Shown: positions 25,827-34,666, counted from the stretch's first letter. The stretch: DNA of 64,000 nt from Kitasatospora albolonga (GCA_002082585.1 CP020563.1:434001-498000), one strand, 5' to 3'. Notes: generated by a model not told the origin, from the sequence alone. Program-made: numbers and translations.

Positions 25827-25945
25827 CGCACTACCCCACTTCACCGTCGCCGCGATCTTCCCGCCGACGGTAGCAGGCGACCCGCCTCAGGTCTGGACCA
25901 ATCTGCAGGACGGGCACAGGGCGTTCGCGGGACGGGCGTGCCGGG

Positions 25946-26010
25946 TCCGTGGGGCGGGTCGCGCGGGCTTCGTGGGGGGGGCGGGCTCCGTGGGGGCGGG
26001 TCGCGCGGGG
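25946..26010 (+). repeat. G-rich imperfect direct repeats with G-quadruplex potential
   Basis: CCGTGGGGCGGGTCGCGCGG (25947-25966) recurs at 25988-26009 with one extra G, and a partial copy (cgtgggggggcgggc) lies between them. The stretch has more than six runs of three or more G on the plus strand. It lies between the FUSC stop and the lactonase start. Confidence 0.6.
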
Positions 26011-26069
26011 GCCGTGGGGCGGTCGTACGAGACGGTCGGCAGGCCCACGGACCCCCGGCCGGCGCGTGA

Positions 26070-27578
26070 TCAGGCGGCGAGCGGGGCCCTCGGGGAGCTG
26101 TGCAGGGGCGTGGCGAGGTCGGCGAGCGCGCGCTCCAGGCCGTGCAGGTGGGCCAGCGCGGGGTGGTCGGCGGCCGTGCCGGGCTGCGCTCCCGCCCGGG
26201 CGACTCCCCGTGCCTGGAGGCTCTCCTGCCTCAGGAGCGCTTCCACGGTCGCCTCGACGCGGGAGCAGGCGGCCGAGAGCCGGGCGTCGTGCGAAGCGGC
26301 CGGGTCGGCGGCGATGGAGGCCAGGCCGCGTACCTCCCGTACGCAGTCGTCGAGCAGGGCCAGTACCTGCCGCGCCCGCGCCTTGCGGGCCTTCAGCGGG
26401 CTCAGGGGGTGCACCAGCGGCGCGAGCGAGAGCCGGACCCGGCCCAGCAGCACTTCCAGTTCGGCGACGCGGGGGCCGGGGTCCGCGCTCAGGGAGCCGG
26501 CGAGGCGTTCGGCGGCCTCGGCCGTGCAGGCGTGGACGCACCGCAGGGCCTTCTGTATCCACGCGTCGGTGACGGCGTGGGTCGTCACGGGCAGGACCAG
26601 CAGCACCGCGAGTACGGCGCCGAGCGCACCGACAGCCGTCTCGGCGACGCGCAGCCAGAGCAGGGAGGCGTCCAGGACGCCCAGGACCCCGTAGAGCACG
26701 CCGACCATGACGGTGACGAAGAACATCATCCAGCTGTACGAGACGGCCGCTGTGTAGAAGATCCCGAAGACGCAGACCGCGACGATGGCGGCGGTCGGCG
26801 CCCCGGCGCCCTCCAGCGGGATGGCGACGAAGAAGCCGGCCCCGATGCCGATCACGGTCCCCAGCACCCGGCGGAAGCCGCGTACGAGGGTCTCGCCGCG
26901 CGAGGTGGTGTTGACGAACACCCACCAGGTGGCGCCGACGGCCCAGTACCAGCGCTGGTCGGAGAGGACCTGGCCCAGGCCCAGCGCGAAGGCGCCGCCC
27001 AGGGTGGCCTGCACGGCCTGCCGGGTGGTGATACGGGCCAGCCCCCGGCCCTCCGGGGGCGCGGGCACGGCCACGGCGGGCAGCCGCCGCTCGTAGCACC
27101 AGAGGCCGAAGCGGACGGCGGCGGAGGCGGCCAGGGACAGCACGACGGCCGCGTACAGCTCGGGCAGCTGCCCCGGCACCGTGTGCAGGAACTGGGCGGC
27201 GAAGAAGGTCATGAACGCGAAGATGCCCAGCGCGTGCCCGCGCGGCCCCCAGCGCCGGGCGTAGACGCCCAGACCCACGACGGCGAGGAAGACCAGGTCG
27301 CGGGCGACGGGCTGGTCGTGCAGGACGGCGGCGACGGCGAGGACCGGGAGCCCGGCGGCGGGGAGCAGCGCGGTGGTGACCGCCTGCTGCCGGACCGTCG
27401 CGTCGGTCACGGTGAAGAGGGCGAGCAGCGCCGCGAGGCCGCCGGTGATGGCCGCGACGAGCGAGTGGCCGACGAGTCCGCACAGCGCGACCGCGAGCGC
27501 GACCCCGATGACGGCCCGGCCGGCGAACCGCAGCCGCACCCGTCCCGGGTCCGGCGCCACGAACACCCTCTTCAGCAC
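26070..27578 (-). CDS. FUSC-family membrane protein
   Basis: The 502-residue protein has two blocks of transmembrane helices (about residues 15-145 and 185-330) around a short loop, and a C-terminal cytosolic helical domain with many Arg/Glu residues. This is the layout of fusaric-acid-resistance/aromatic-acid exporter (FUSC/AaeB) proteins. YWAVGATWWVFVNTTSRGETLVRGFRRVLGTVIG is the conserved FUSC segment. It probably exports aromatic or other weak acids, but substrates are unproven. The start GTG at 27578 has AAGGGG 6 nt upstream; 36 more codons are open upstream. Confidence 0.86.
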   Translation of the reverse strand: MLKRVFVAPDPGRVRLRFAGRAVIGVALAVALCGLVGHSLVAAITGGLAALLALFTVTDATVRQQAVTTALLPAAGLPVLAVAAVLHDQPVARDLVFLAVVGLGVYARRWGPRGHALGIFAFMTFFAAQFLHTVPGQLPELYAAVVLSLAASAAVRFGLWCYERRLPAVAVPAPPEGRGLARITTRQAVQATLGGAFALGLGQVLSDQRWYWAVGATWWVFVNTTSRGETLVRGFRRVLGTVIGIGAGFFVAIPLEGAGAPTAAIVAVCVFGIFYTAAVSYSWMMFFVTVMVGVLYGVLGVLDASLLWLRVAETAVGALGAVLAVLLVLPVTTHAVTDAWIQKALRCVHACTAEAAERLAGSLSADPGPRVAELEVLLGRVRLSLAPLVHPLSPLKARKARARQVLALLDDCVREVRGLASIAADPAASHDARLSAACSRVEATVEALLRQESLQARGVARAGAQPGTAADHPALAHLHGLERALADLATPLHSSPRAPLAA

Positions 27579-27794
27579 ACTGTGCCCCTTCCGCGTCCCC
27601 GCAGGTCCGCGCTCTCCGCATGAAAAAGGCGCCGCGGAGATCCGCAGCGCCATCGACAGGAGTATCAGAGCATCCAAGGGGCTCATGGATCAAACGAAGC
27701 GGAGAACCCTGGGCCAATGGCACAGATCTCTCCGCACCCGGTCGGCCAGGAGAGGGCCATCGGACCATTGCGGGCAGAGGCCCTGAACCCCGGC

Positions 27795-28163
27795 CTACTT
27801 GAAGGAGGCGGCGAGCTGGAAGGAGAAGACACCGGCGGAGAGCCCGAGCGCCAGGACCACCGCCGTGCCGGGCACCCGGCCCAGGAACCTCGTGACCGCG
27901 AGCAGGGGAAGGAAGGACGAGCCCACACCGAGGACGAAGACGGTCACGTGGAAGCCGCCGCCGCCCGCGTATCCGCCGAGAACCGTTCCGGCGACGGACG
28001 CGAGCACGATGACGCCCGCGGACGTCCAGCGGATCGGAAGAACCCCTTTCGGGGCCTTCGGGGCACCCGCCTTCACGGCCTGTCGGTCGCGGTACTCGGC
28101 CACCCCGAAGAGCACGGCACTCAGGAGAGTCGGAATGATGAAAAGAAAAGTAGGTATACGCAT
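27795..28163 (-). CDS. Small membrane protein, 122 residues, function unknown
   Basis: The protein has an N-terminal helix (IPTFLFIIPTLLSAVLFGV), a short basic loop (YRDRQAVKAGAPKAPKG) and three further hydrophobic segments ending LALGLSAGVFSFQLAASFK. It is four-helix in layout, with no motif I can name. Codon use fits a real gene. Its ATG at 28163 is preceded by a GGGGA-type site 7-8 nt upstream. It is divergent from the Lrp/AsnC regulator gene; the 208-bp gap includes a GTGCCG-N15-CGGCAC dyad at 28316-28342, so the regulator could act on both. Confidence 0.68.
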   Translation of the reverse strand: MRIPTFLFIIPTLLSAVLFGVAEYRDRQAVKAGAPKAPKGVLPIRWTSAGVIVLASVAGTVLGGYAGGGGFHVTVFVLGVGSSFLPLLAVTRFLGRVPGTAVVLALGLSAGVFSFQLAASFK

Positions 28164-28315
28164 GTGAAGTCCCCGCCTCTTTCTCCGCGACCGTCACCAT
28201 GACCGTCGCCGCAGGCCACCACCGGTCATACCGTCACACCGGCCGCCACTGCCCGGAGATCTTCACACATCGCACACAGGCCACCAAGAGCGTTCGGGCC
28301 CGCTCGCGGGGTGCT

Positions 28316-28342
28316 GTGCCGTCGGTACAGTCGGATCGGCAC
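28316..28342. promoter_or_regulatory. GTGCCG-N15-CGGCAC inverted repeat near the Lrp/AsnC start
   Basis: Six-base perfect arms, 30 bp before the start codon of the regulator gene. Position suits autoregulation, which is common for Lrp proteins. The arms are GC-rich, so chance is not negligible. Confidence 0.28.
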
Positions 28343-28371
28343 CGTACGGACCGGAAGGAGGCCACCGGACC

Positions 28372-28857
28372 ATGGCCGTGGACGCCCTCGACACCCGGAT
28401 TCTGCGCCTGCTGATCGAGCAGCCGCGCACCAGCGTGCGGGAGTACGCACGCATCCTCGGGGTGGCCCGCGGCACCCTTCAGGCCCGGCTCGACCGGCTG
28501 GAGCGGGACGGCGTGATCACCGGGACGGGGCCGGTCCTCTCCCCCGCCGCCCTCGGCCACCCGGTCCTCGCCTTCGTCCACCTGGAGGTAACCCAGGGGC
28601 ATCTGGTGGAGGTCGGTGACGCGCTGGCGGCGGTCCCGGAGATCATCGAGGCGTTCTCGACCACCGGGGGCGGGGATCTGCTGACCCGGGTCGTGGCCCG
28701 GGACAACGGGCACCTGGAGGATGTGATCCAGCGGCTGATCCAGCTGCCGGGCGTCGTACGGACCCGGACGGACGTGGCGCTGCGCGAGCGGGTGGCGCAC
28801 CGGGTGCTGCCGCTGGTCGAGGCCGTGGGGCGGGCGGCCGGGAACCGGGCCGACTGA
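28372..28857 (+). CDS. Lrp/AsnC-family transcriptional regulator
   Basis: The 161-residue regulator has an N-terminal winged helix (DALDTRILRLLIEQPRTSVREYARILGVARGTLQARLDRLERDGVI) and a C-terminal RAM/ligand domain (LAFVHLEVTQGHLVEVGDALAAV, STTGGGDLLTRVVARDN, LPGVVRTRTDVAL). Such proteins sense amino acids and form octamers. GGAGG lies 10 nt before the ATG. Its neighbours give no clear target. HAD hydrolase follows 60 bp downstream and may share the transcript. Confidence 0.93.
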   Translation: MAVDALDTRILRLLIEQPRTSVREYARILGVARGTLQARLDRLERDGVITGTGPVLSPAALGHPVLAFVHLEVTQGHLVEVGDALAAVPEIIEAFSTTGGGDLLTRVVARDNGHLEDVIQRLIQLPGVVRTRTDVALRERVAHRVLPLVEAVGRAAGNRAD

Positions 28858-28917
28858 GCGGGCGGGACGGCCCGCCGCGCCATACCGCGGACGGCCCGCT
28901 GCGCCATACTGAAGATC

Positions 28918-29661
28918 ATGACTCCTCGGCAGATCATGGCTTCCCGGCCTGCCCTTCACGTGATCTTCGACCTCGACGGAACGCTGGTCGACAGCGAGGC
29001 GAACTACTACGAGGCGGGGCGGCGCATGCTCGCCCGGTACGGGGTGACGGACTTCAGCTGGGAGGACCACACCCGGTTCATCGGGATCGGCACCCGGGAG
29101 ACCGTGACGACCCTGCGCGCCGAGTACGGGATCGACGCCCCGGTCGACGAGCTGCTCGCCGGGAAGAACGAGCTGTACCTGGAACTGGCGGGGACCTCGA
29201 CCGAGGTGTTCGGGCAGATGCGGGTCTTCGTGGAGCGCCTGCACGCCGACGGGGTTCCGATGGCGGTGGCCTCCGGCTCCTCCAGGGCCGCGATCGGGGC
29301 GGTGCTCGCGGTCACGGGGCTCGACGCGTACATCCCCCTGTACGTGTCCGCGGAGGAGGTCGCGCACGGCAAGCCGGAGCCCGACGTGTTCCTGGAGACG
29401 GCCCGGCGGATGGGGGCGGAGCCAGCCGACTGCGTGGTGCTGGAGGACGCGGCGCCGGGGGCGGCGGCCGCGCACGCGGCGGGGATGGACTGCATCGCCG
29501 TCCCCTATGTGCCCGCGACCGCCTCCGACCCGGCGTTCGAGGCTGCGGGTCTGGTGTTCCCGGAGGGGCAGTCCGCCTTCACGGCCGAGGCCGCGTACGA
29601 CTGGCTGCGCGGCGGACCAGGACCGGCGACCGCGTCCGGTGCGTCCGGTCCGCGCACCTGA
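28918..29661 (+). CDS. HAD-superfamily phosphatase (beta-phosphoglucomutase-like)
   Basis: The 247-residue protein has all four HAD motifs: nucleophile FDLDGTLVDSE, VASGSSRAAI (Ser of motif II), HGKPEPDVF (Lys of motif III) and VLEDAAPGAAAA (motif IV). A helical cap (residues about 25-95) makes it subfamily I, like phosphoglycolate phosphatase or beta-phosphoglucomutase. The substrate is unknown. The start could be ATG 28918 or ATG 28936 (MASRP); CATACT lies 7 nt before the first, which suggests a leaderless mRNA. The last 15 residues are Gly/Ser-rich. Confidence 0.9.
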   Translation: MTPRQIMASRPALHVIFDLDGTLVDSEANYYEAGRRMLARYGVTDFSWEDHTRFIGIGTRETVTTLRAEYGIDAPVDELLAGKNELYLELAGTSTEVFGQMRVFVERLHADGVPMAVASGSSRAAIGAVLAVTGLDAYIPLYVSAEEVAHGKPEPDVFLETARRMGAEPADCVVLEDAAPGAAAAHAAGMDCIAVPYVPATASDPAFEAAGLVFPEGQSAFTAEAAYDWLRGGPGPATASGASGPRT

Positions 29662-29833
29662 ACGTGCCGGTCCGTCAGTACCGCGGCGACGGGGGGCCGT
29701 CGGGACAGGGGCGGCCCGCGGACCGATATCCTGATCATGTCGTTCACTCCGCCGTGCCGGACTCCTCAGGGGGCGAGCCGGGGCGCGGTGGACCGGCAGT
29801 CGGAGCGGGCCACGATGCGAGTTAGGTGAACAG

Positions 29834-31075
29834 GTGCTGGTAGCTGGTCGGTACCGGTTGATGTCCCCCATCGGCCGTGGCGGCATGGGCGAGGTGTGGC
29901 GCGCCGCGGACGAGGTGCTGGGCCGCGCCGTGGCCGTGAAGCTGCTGCTGGGGGACCAGGCGGACGCCTCCTCGACGGCCCGGTTCCGGCTGGAGGCCCA
30001 GACCGCCGCCCGGCTGAGCCACCCGCATCTGGTGGCCGTCTTCGACTTCGGGGCCTGGGAGGACCGGTTCTTCCTGGTGATGGAGCTGGTCGAGGGGCAG
30101 AGCCTCGGTGATCTGCTCGCCGCCCAGGAGCGGGTCCACCCCGAGCAGGTCGCGCGGATCGCGGGCCAGGCGGCGGCCGGTCTCGCCGCCGCGCACCGCC
30201 AGGGCATCGTCCACCGGGACATCAAGCCGGGCAACCTGATGCTGGACGCGGACGGTTCGGTGAAGATCGGCGACTTCGGGATCGCCCAGTTCGTCGACGA
30301 CCCCTCGACCGCGCTGACGACGGCCGGACACATCGTGGGCACCAGCCTCTACCTGGCGCCCGAACGGGCTCTGGGACGTACGGCGGACTCCGCGTCCGAC
30401 ATGTACTCGCTGGGCTGTGTCGTCTACCAACTGCTGCTGGGGCAGCCCCCGTTCACGTCCGACACGGCGACCGCCACGCTGTACCAGCACGTCGACACCC
30501 CGCCGGTCCCGCTGCGGCAGCGGGGCGTGGACATCTCGGCGGCCTTCGACTCCTACCTCCTCGGGCTGCTGGCCAAGAAGCCCGAGGAGCGGCCCACCGC
30601 GCAGCAGGTCTCCGACTGGTTCCGTACCGACGCCTGGCGCGGCCGGGCGGAGCCCCTCCCGGTGCAGACGGCCGCGCCGCGCACCCGCCGGGCACCCTCG
30701 CCCGCCCCTGTCCCGGCCGCCCCGGCGGTGCCGCCCGCCCCGGCGACGTACCGGCTTCCGCAGCCCACGGGGCGAAGACGCGGCACCGCGTCCCGGTCCG
30801 CCCCGGCCCGCCGCCGCAGTACGCGTGAGGCGATCCGCCGGCGTCCGAGGGTGGCGAGCGCCATCGCGGGGACGGCGACGTTCCTGGCGGCCGTGTATCT
30901 GGGGATGGTCCTGTTCTCGCCGGACTCCAGCTCCGCCGACACCCCGGCCCCCGGCCCCTCCTCCGGCCCGGCCTCGCAGGAGGTCCAGGACGGCGGGGAG
31001 CAGCCGGAGCAGAACCAGCAGGGGCAGAACGAAGACAGGCAGGGCGAGCGCGACGAGCAGGACGAGGACGACTGA
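29834..31075 (+). CDS. Membrane-anchored eukaryote-type Ser/Thr protein kinase
   Basis: The 413-residue protein has a complete kinase domain: P-loop IGRGGMGEV (13-21), catalytic Lys36 in AVKLL, Glu54, HRDIKPGN (Asp129), DFG (Asp147) and YLAPERALG. A Pro/Ala-rich linker (about 280-335) leads to one transmembrane helix (IAGTATFLAAVYLGMVLF) and a short outside tail that is Gln/Glu/Asp-rich and ends DEDD. There are no PASTA or other sensor domains, so the signal is unclear. The start GTG 29834 has AGGTGA 5-6 nt upstream. It should phosphorylate cytosolic targets. Confidence 0.92.
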   Translation: MLVAGRYRLMSPIGRGGMGEVWRAADEVLGRAVAVKLLLGDQADASSTARFRLEAQTAARLSHPHLVAVFDFGAWEDRFFLVMELVEGQSLGDLLAAQERVHPEQVARIAGQAAAGLAAAHRQGIVHRDIKPGNLMLDADGSVKIGDFGIAQFVDDPSTALTTAGHIVGTSLYLAPERALGRTADSASDMYSLGCVVYQLLLGQPPFTSDTATATLYQHVDTPPVPLRQRGVDISAAFDSYLLGLLAKKPEERPTAQQVSDWFRTDAWRGRAEPLPVQTAAPRTRRAPSPAPVPAAPAVPPAPATYRLPQPTGRRRGTASRSAPARRRSTREAIRRRPRVASAIAGTATFLAAVYLGMVLFSPDSSSADTPAPGPSSGPASQEVQDGGEQPEQNQQGQNEDRQGERDEQDEDD

Positions 31076-31170
31076 GTCCCGCCCTCCCCGCCGACGGCTG
31101 AGTCCCGCCCGGTCCGCCGTCGCTCGTCCCGCCGTCCCCGTACCCCCCCAGCCGTTCGTCCCCCTGCCGG

Positions 31171-32154
31171 TCACCAGCGGTCGTGGACCTCCGGCCGGAT
31201 CGACCGGTCGTACAGCTCCCGTACGGCGTCCAGCGTGGACTGCGGCAGCGGCGGCAGGGAGGCCGCCGCCGCGTTGGCGCGGGCCTGTTCCACCGAGCGT
31301 GCGCCGGGGATCACGCTGGTCACGCCGGGCTGCTGGATGATCCAGCGCAGCGCGGTCTGCGCGGGGGTGGCGCCCTCGGGGGCCAGCGCGGCGAACTCCG
31401 CGGCGGCGGCGATCCCGGTCGCGTAGTCGATCCCGGAGAACGTCTCGCCCTGGTCGAACGCCTCGCCGTGGCGGTTGTACGTACGGTGGTCGTCGGGGCC
31501 GAAGACCGTGTCCTTCGTGTACTTCCCGGAGAGCAGTCCGGAGGCGAGCGGGACCCGGGCGATGATGCCGACGCCCGCCGCTGCCGCCGCCGGAAGGACC
31601 TCGTCCAGGGGCTTGAGGCGGAACGGGTTGAGGATGATCTGCACGCTCGCGACGCCGGGGCGGGCGATGGCGGTGAGCGCCTCGGCGCAGGTCTCCACGC
31701 TCACCGCGTAGGCGGCGATCCGCTCTTCGTCGACCAGGGTGTCGAGGGCGTCGTAGACGGCGTCGGAGGAGTAGACGGCGGTGGGCGGGCAGTGCAGCTG
31801 TACGAGGTCGAGCGTGTCGGTCCCGAGGTTGGCGCGGGAACGGTCGTTCCAGGTACGGAAGTTGTCCAGGACGTAGTTCTCGGGGAGCTGATCGGCGCGG
31901 CGGCCCATCTTGGTGGCGACGAGGATGTCCGCGTCCGGGCGGTTCTTGAGGTAGCGGCCGATGAGCTGTTCGCTGCGGCCGTCGCCGTACACGTCCGCCG
32001 TGTCGAAGAAGGTGACGCCGGAGTCGACGGCCGCGTCCAGGACGTCGAAGGCGTCCTTCTCCTCGACCTCTCCCCAGTCACCGCCGAGCTGCCAGGTGCC
32101 CTGTCCGACGACCGAGACGTCACGGCCGGTCCTGCCGAGTGTGCGCTGTTCCAT
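31171..32154 (-). CDS. Aldo/keto reductase
   Basis: The 327-residue NADPH-dependent TIM-barrel reductase shows the family order: FFDTADVYGDGRSEQLIGR with Asp and Tyr of the tetrad, VATKMGR with the Lys, LVQLHCPP with the His, and the cofactor-binding C-terminus VTSVIPGARSVEQARANAAAA. It is most like the YajO/Tas group. Substrate is unknown. ATG 32154 is chosen because TAGCAT lies 7 nt upstream, as in a leaderless promoter, and it gives the conserved MEQRTLGRTG start; an ATG at 32163 is possible. It converges on the kinase gene. Confidence 0.92.
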   Translation of the reverse strand: MEQRTLGRTGRDVSVVGQGTWQLGGDWGEVEEKDAFDVLDAAVDSGVTFFDTADVYGDGRSEQLIGRYLKNRPDADILVATKMGRRADQLPENYVLDNFRTWNDRSRANLGTDTLDLVQLHCPPTAVYSSDAVYDALDTLVDEERIAAYAVSVETCAEALTAIARPGVASVQIILNPFRLKPLDEVLPAAAAAGVGIIARVPLASGLLSGKYTKDTVFGPDDHRTYNRHGEAFDQGETFSGIDYATGIAAAAEFAALAPEGATPAQTALRWIIQQPGVTSVIPGARSVEQARANAAAASLPPLPQSTLDAVRELYDRSIRPEVHDRW

Positions 32155-32300
32155 GAGGATCATGCTATTCCGCTTCTTCCGCCGGGGGCCTCCGCCGAGA
32201 GGGGGGTGGGCGGCGGCAGGAGCACCTCTGCCGCCGTCCACCGTTCAGGGCCCGCCCGGGACGGGTGTCCGTCGGACGGGGGGAGTCGTCCGGACGGGGA

Positions 32301-33230
32301 TCAGTCGTTCGTCGTCACGCGGACGTAGTCGACGACGAGTTGCGAGGGGAAGGGGGTGGAGCCGTCGGGGTCGCCGGGCCAGTAGCCGCCGACCGCGAGG
32401 TTGAGGATGAGGAAGAAGGGCTTGTTGAACACCCATTCCCGGCCGCCCAGGTCGGCGGGGGTGCGCCGCTGGTAGACCTGGCCGTCGACGGACCAGGTGA
32501 TGGAGTCGGGGGCCCAGTCGACAGCGAAGGTGTGGAAGTCGTCGGCGAACGCCTCCCCGTTCGGCAGGGTGTATCCGGCGCCGATGCCGTCGGCGCCCGA
32601 GTAGCCGGGCCCGTGCAGGGTGCCGTGGACGGTACCGGGTTCGAAGCCGACGTTCTCCATCACGTCGATCTCGCCGCTCTGCGGCCAGCCGACATCGCCG
32701 AAGTCGTCGCCCAGCATCCAGAACGCGGGCCACATGCCCTGTCCGCGCGGCACCTTCATACGGGCCTCGACATGTCCGTAGGCCGCCGAGAACTTCCCTG
32801 CGGTGTTGAGGCGGGCCGAGGTGTACTCGCAGGAGCCGTACCAGCACTGGTAGTTGCCGGGGTTCTCCTTGCGGGCGGTGATCACGAGGTTGCCCTGCCC
32901 GTCGAGGGCGGCGTTGCTGTTGCCCCCGGTGTAGTACTGCCGCTCGTGGTTGTTGACGTTGTCGCCGGTCTCCAGCTGCCACCTGGAGCCGTCGACCGCC
33001 GAACCGGCCGGCCCGTCGAACTCGTCGGCGAAGGAGACGGCCGCGGGCCCGGGAGCGGGGGCGGGGGCCGCGGAGGCTCCGCCGGGCAGCGCGGCGAGGA
33101 CGGCGGAGCAGCAGAGCGCCGCCGCCATGCCGAGAGCGGCGCGGCGGCGCCCGGAGCGGGGGCGTACGGGGGTGCGTACCGGAGTGCGTACGGAGGTGCG
33201 TACGGCTTGGTGCGACACGTGCACGGTCAT
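32301..33230 (-). CDS. Secreted glycoside hydrolase family 16 (beta-glucanase)
   Basis: The 309-residue protein has a signal peptide (basic stretch, RRRAALGMAAALCCSAVLAALPGGASA) and a GH16 jelly-roll domain with the catalytic motif GEIDVMENVG (ExDxxE). Other hallmarks are DEFDGPAGSAVDGSRW, MWPAFWMLGD, FHTFAVDWAPDSITWSVDG and FFLILNLAVGG. It should cleave beta-1,3- or mixed-linkage glucan outside the cell. The N-terminal extension before the signal core encodes a VRTP-type 12-bp repeat. A good promoter lies at 33326-33354. Start 33230 (ATG) or 33233 (GTG) cannot be separated. Confidence 0.93.
   Translation of the reverse strand: MTVHVSHQAVRTSVRTPVRTPVRPRSGRRRAALGMAAALCCSAVLAALPGGASAAPAPAPGPAAVSFADEFDGPAGSAVDGSRWQLETGDNVNNHERQYYTGGNSNAALDGQGNLVITARKENPGNYQCWYGSCEYTSARLNTAGKFSAAYGHVEARMKVPRGQGMWPAFWMLGDDFGDVGWPQSGEIDVMENVGFEPGTVHGTLHGPGYSGADGIGAGYTLPNGEAFADDFHTFAVDWAPDSITWSVDGQVYQRRTPADLGGREWVFNKPFFLILNLAVGGYWPGDPDGSTPFPSQLVVDYVRVTTND
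33162..33209. repeat. Four 12-bp tandem units inside the 5' end of the GH16 gene
   Basis: Four head-to-tail copies of a 12-mer close to GCGTACGGAGGT (plus-strand reading) encode the VRTS/VRTP run at residues about 11-24 of the glucanase. The unit is a multiple of three, so copy changes would lengthen the basic n-region of the signal peptide without a frameshift. Confidence 0.7.
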
Positions 33231-33538
33231 CACATCGCTTCGCGTGGGGGGACATGCGCATGACAGATCAACACCGAGAGGTGAACGGTTGGGGCGATCA
33301 CCTCGGGCGGATATTTCACTTCTTGATTTAAGGGAGTGCCACAGGGGCCGTCAATAACCTGGTCCGGACCGGAAGGCGAACGGGGCGTGCCGGGGTCATA
33401 TGCGCTCGAAGGCGGCCGGGCCCGCCGTGCGCTTCCCTTCCCCCGGCGGCAGAGTGGAGATGACCGGCCCGGTGGCACGACCGGTCCGCACCGGACAGTG
33501 CGGCACGATCCGGGCGGTACGGGAGGAGGGAGCACGAC
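33231..33538. other. 308-bp divergent intergenic region
   Basis: This gap separates the GH16 gene (minus) from the LigD-type phosphoesterase gene (plus). It holds the GH16 promoter (33326-33354), an AT-rich patch around it (33308-33335), GGTCCGGACC, a perfect 10-bp palindrome at 33360-33369, and the ribosome binding site of the plus gene. No further gene is supported. Confidence 0.6.
33326..33354 (-). promoter_or_regulatory. Promoter of the GH16 gene
   Basis: On the minus strand TTGACG (33354-33349), a 17-bp spacer and TTAAAT (33331-33326) form a near-ideal vegetative promoter. The transcript would start near 33319 and carry a 5' leader of about 90 nt. Confidence 0.62.
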
Positions 33539-34126
33539 GTGGAGAACGACGGCGCACCGCGGCCCCGTTTCGACGGCGTACCGCGACCTCATTTCGTCGT
33601 GCAGATCCATGACGCACGGCGTATGCACTTCGACTTCCGCCTGGAGGTCGACGGCGTGCTCAAGTCCTGGGCGGTACCCCGGGGCCCGTCCGAGAACCCG
33701 AGCGACCGGCGGCTGGCCGTGGAGACGGAGGACCATCCGCTGGAGTACCGCGAGTTCGAGGGGGTCATCCCGCCGGGCGAGTCCGGCAGCGGCACGGTGA
33801 TCGTCTGGGACCAGGGGACCTACGAGCCGCTCAGCCACGACCGGCAGGGCGACGCCGTCCCCTTCGCCGATTCGCTGGCCCTCGGCCACGCCACGTTCTG
33901 GCTCCACGGGTCCAAGCTGCACGGCGAGTTCGCCCTCACCCGCTTCCGCGTCGGCGACGAGCCGGAGAGCGGGGGCCAGGAGGCATGGCTGCTGATCAAG
34001 GCCAACGACCGCCTCGCCGTACGCGGCCGCCCCGGCTCACCTGACCCGTACCACGCCCGCTCCGCCCGTACGGGACGGACGCTGCACCAGGTCGCGGTGG
34101 CGGCGGCACGGGGGGACAGGGGCTGA
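33539..34126 (+). CDS. Stand-alone LigD 3'-phosphoesterase domain protein
   Basis: The 195-residue protein is the phosphoesterase (PE) module of bacterial DNA ligase D, which trims 3'-phosphates and ribonucleotides at double-strand break ends. Motifs are FVVQIHDARRMHFDFRLEVDGVLKSWAVPRGP (metal-binding His and Asp residues), EDHPLEYREFEGVIP and LHGEFALTRFR with WLLIKAND at the end. The ligase and polymerase modules are absent and no Ku gene is nearby. GTG 33539 has GGAGGAGGG 8 nt upstream. The C-terminal 25 residues are basic and may bind DNA. Confidence 0.92.
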   Translation: MENDGAPRPRFDGVPRPHFVVQIHDARRMHFDFRLEVDGVLKSWAVPRGPSENPSDRRLAVETEDHPLEYREFEGVIPPGESGSGTVIVWDQGTYEPLSHDRQGDAVPFADSLALGHATFWLHGSKLHGEFALTRFRVGDEPESGGQEAWLLIKANDRLAVRGRPGSPDPYHARSARTGRTLHQVAVAAARGDRG

Positions 34127-34198
34127 CCCGGGGTTCCGTGCCGGGCGTACGGGGGCTGCCCCGCGGGCCGTGTTCCGGCGCGGCAGGCACGGATCGCC

Positions 34199-34666
34199 CT
34201 ACTCCGGTCCGGGCCCGGGGCGCAGGCACCGCTGGGCGGCGGCGATGAACGCTTCCTTCGCGTCCTCCAGGTCGTCGGGCCGCGCGTTCCTGCGGAGGCC
34301 GTCGGCGATCCACCGGGCGGCCGCGTACACCTCGGGCGGTCCCTCCAGGGCGACTTCGGCGAGGGCCGACGGCAGCGCGACCGCCTCCTCCTCGCCGCCC
34401 ACTCCCGTCCGGGCAGCCGTGACAGCGCGCTCGGCGGTGTGGAGGAACCGCACGTAGGTCTGCCGCCGCAGGTCGAGCACGCGGACCGCGGCCTGGTCCC
34501 GCAGGGTCATACGGACCGTCTCGAGCGCGGCTTCCGCCTGCCGCTCACCGGCCAGCCGGGCGGCCTCGGCCTGGCGGATACCGGCGCTGCGGCTGTACCA
34601 GCCGGTGACCGCACCGCCCACGATGGCCGCGCCCGCCGTGATCAGTGCGATCGCCCATTCACTCAT
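34199..34666 (-). CDS. Hypothetical protein with N-terminal membrane segment, 155 residues
   Basis: The protein starts MSEWAIALITAGAAIVGGAVTGWYS, a single membrane anchor, followed by a long helical, Glu/Arg/Ala-rich stretch (RQAEAARLAGERQAEAALETVRMTLRDQAA) that could form a coiled coil, and a C-terminal helical domain. I know similar streptomycete proteins only as hypotheticals. The ATG at 34666 follows GACAAT by 7 nt, so translation may be leaderless; ATG 34675 is also in frame. Its cytosolic helical part may interact with another protein. Confidence 0.62.
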   Translation of the reverse strand: MSEWAIALITAGAAIVGGAVTGWYSRSAGIRQAEAARLAGERQAEAALETVRMTLRDQAAVRVLDLRRQTYVRFLHTAERAVTAARTGVGGEEEAVALPSALAEVALEGPPEVYAAARWIADGLRRNARPDDLEDAKEAFIAAAQRCLRPGPGPE

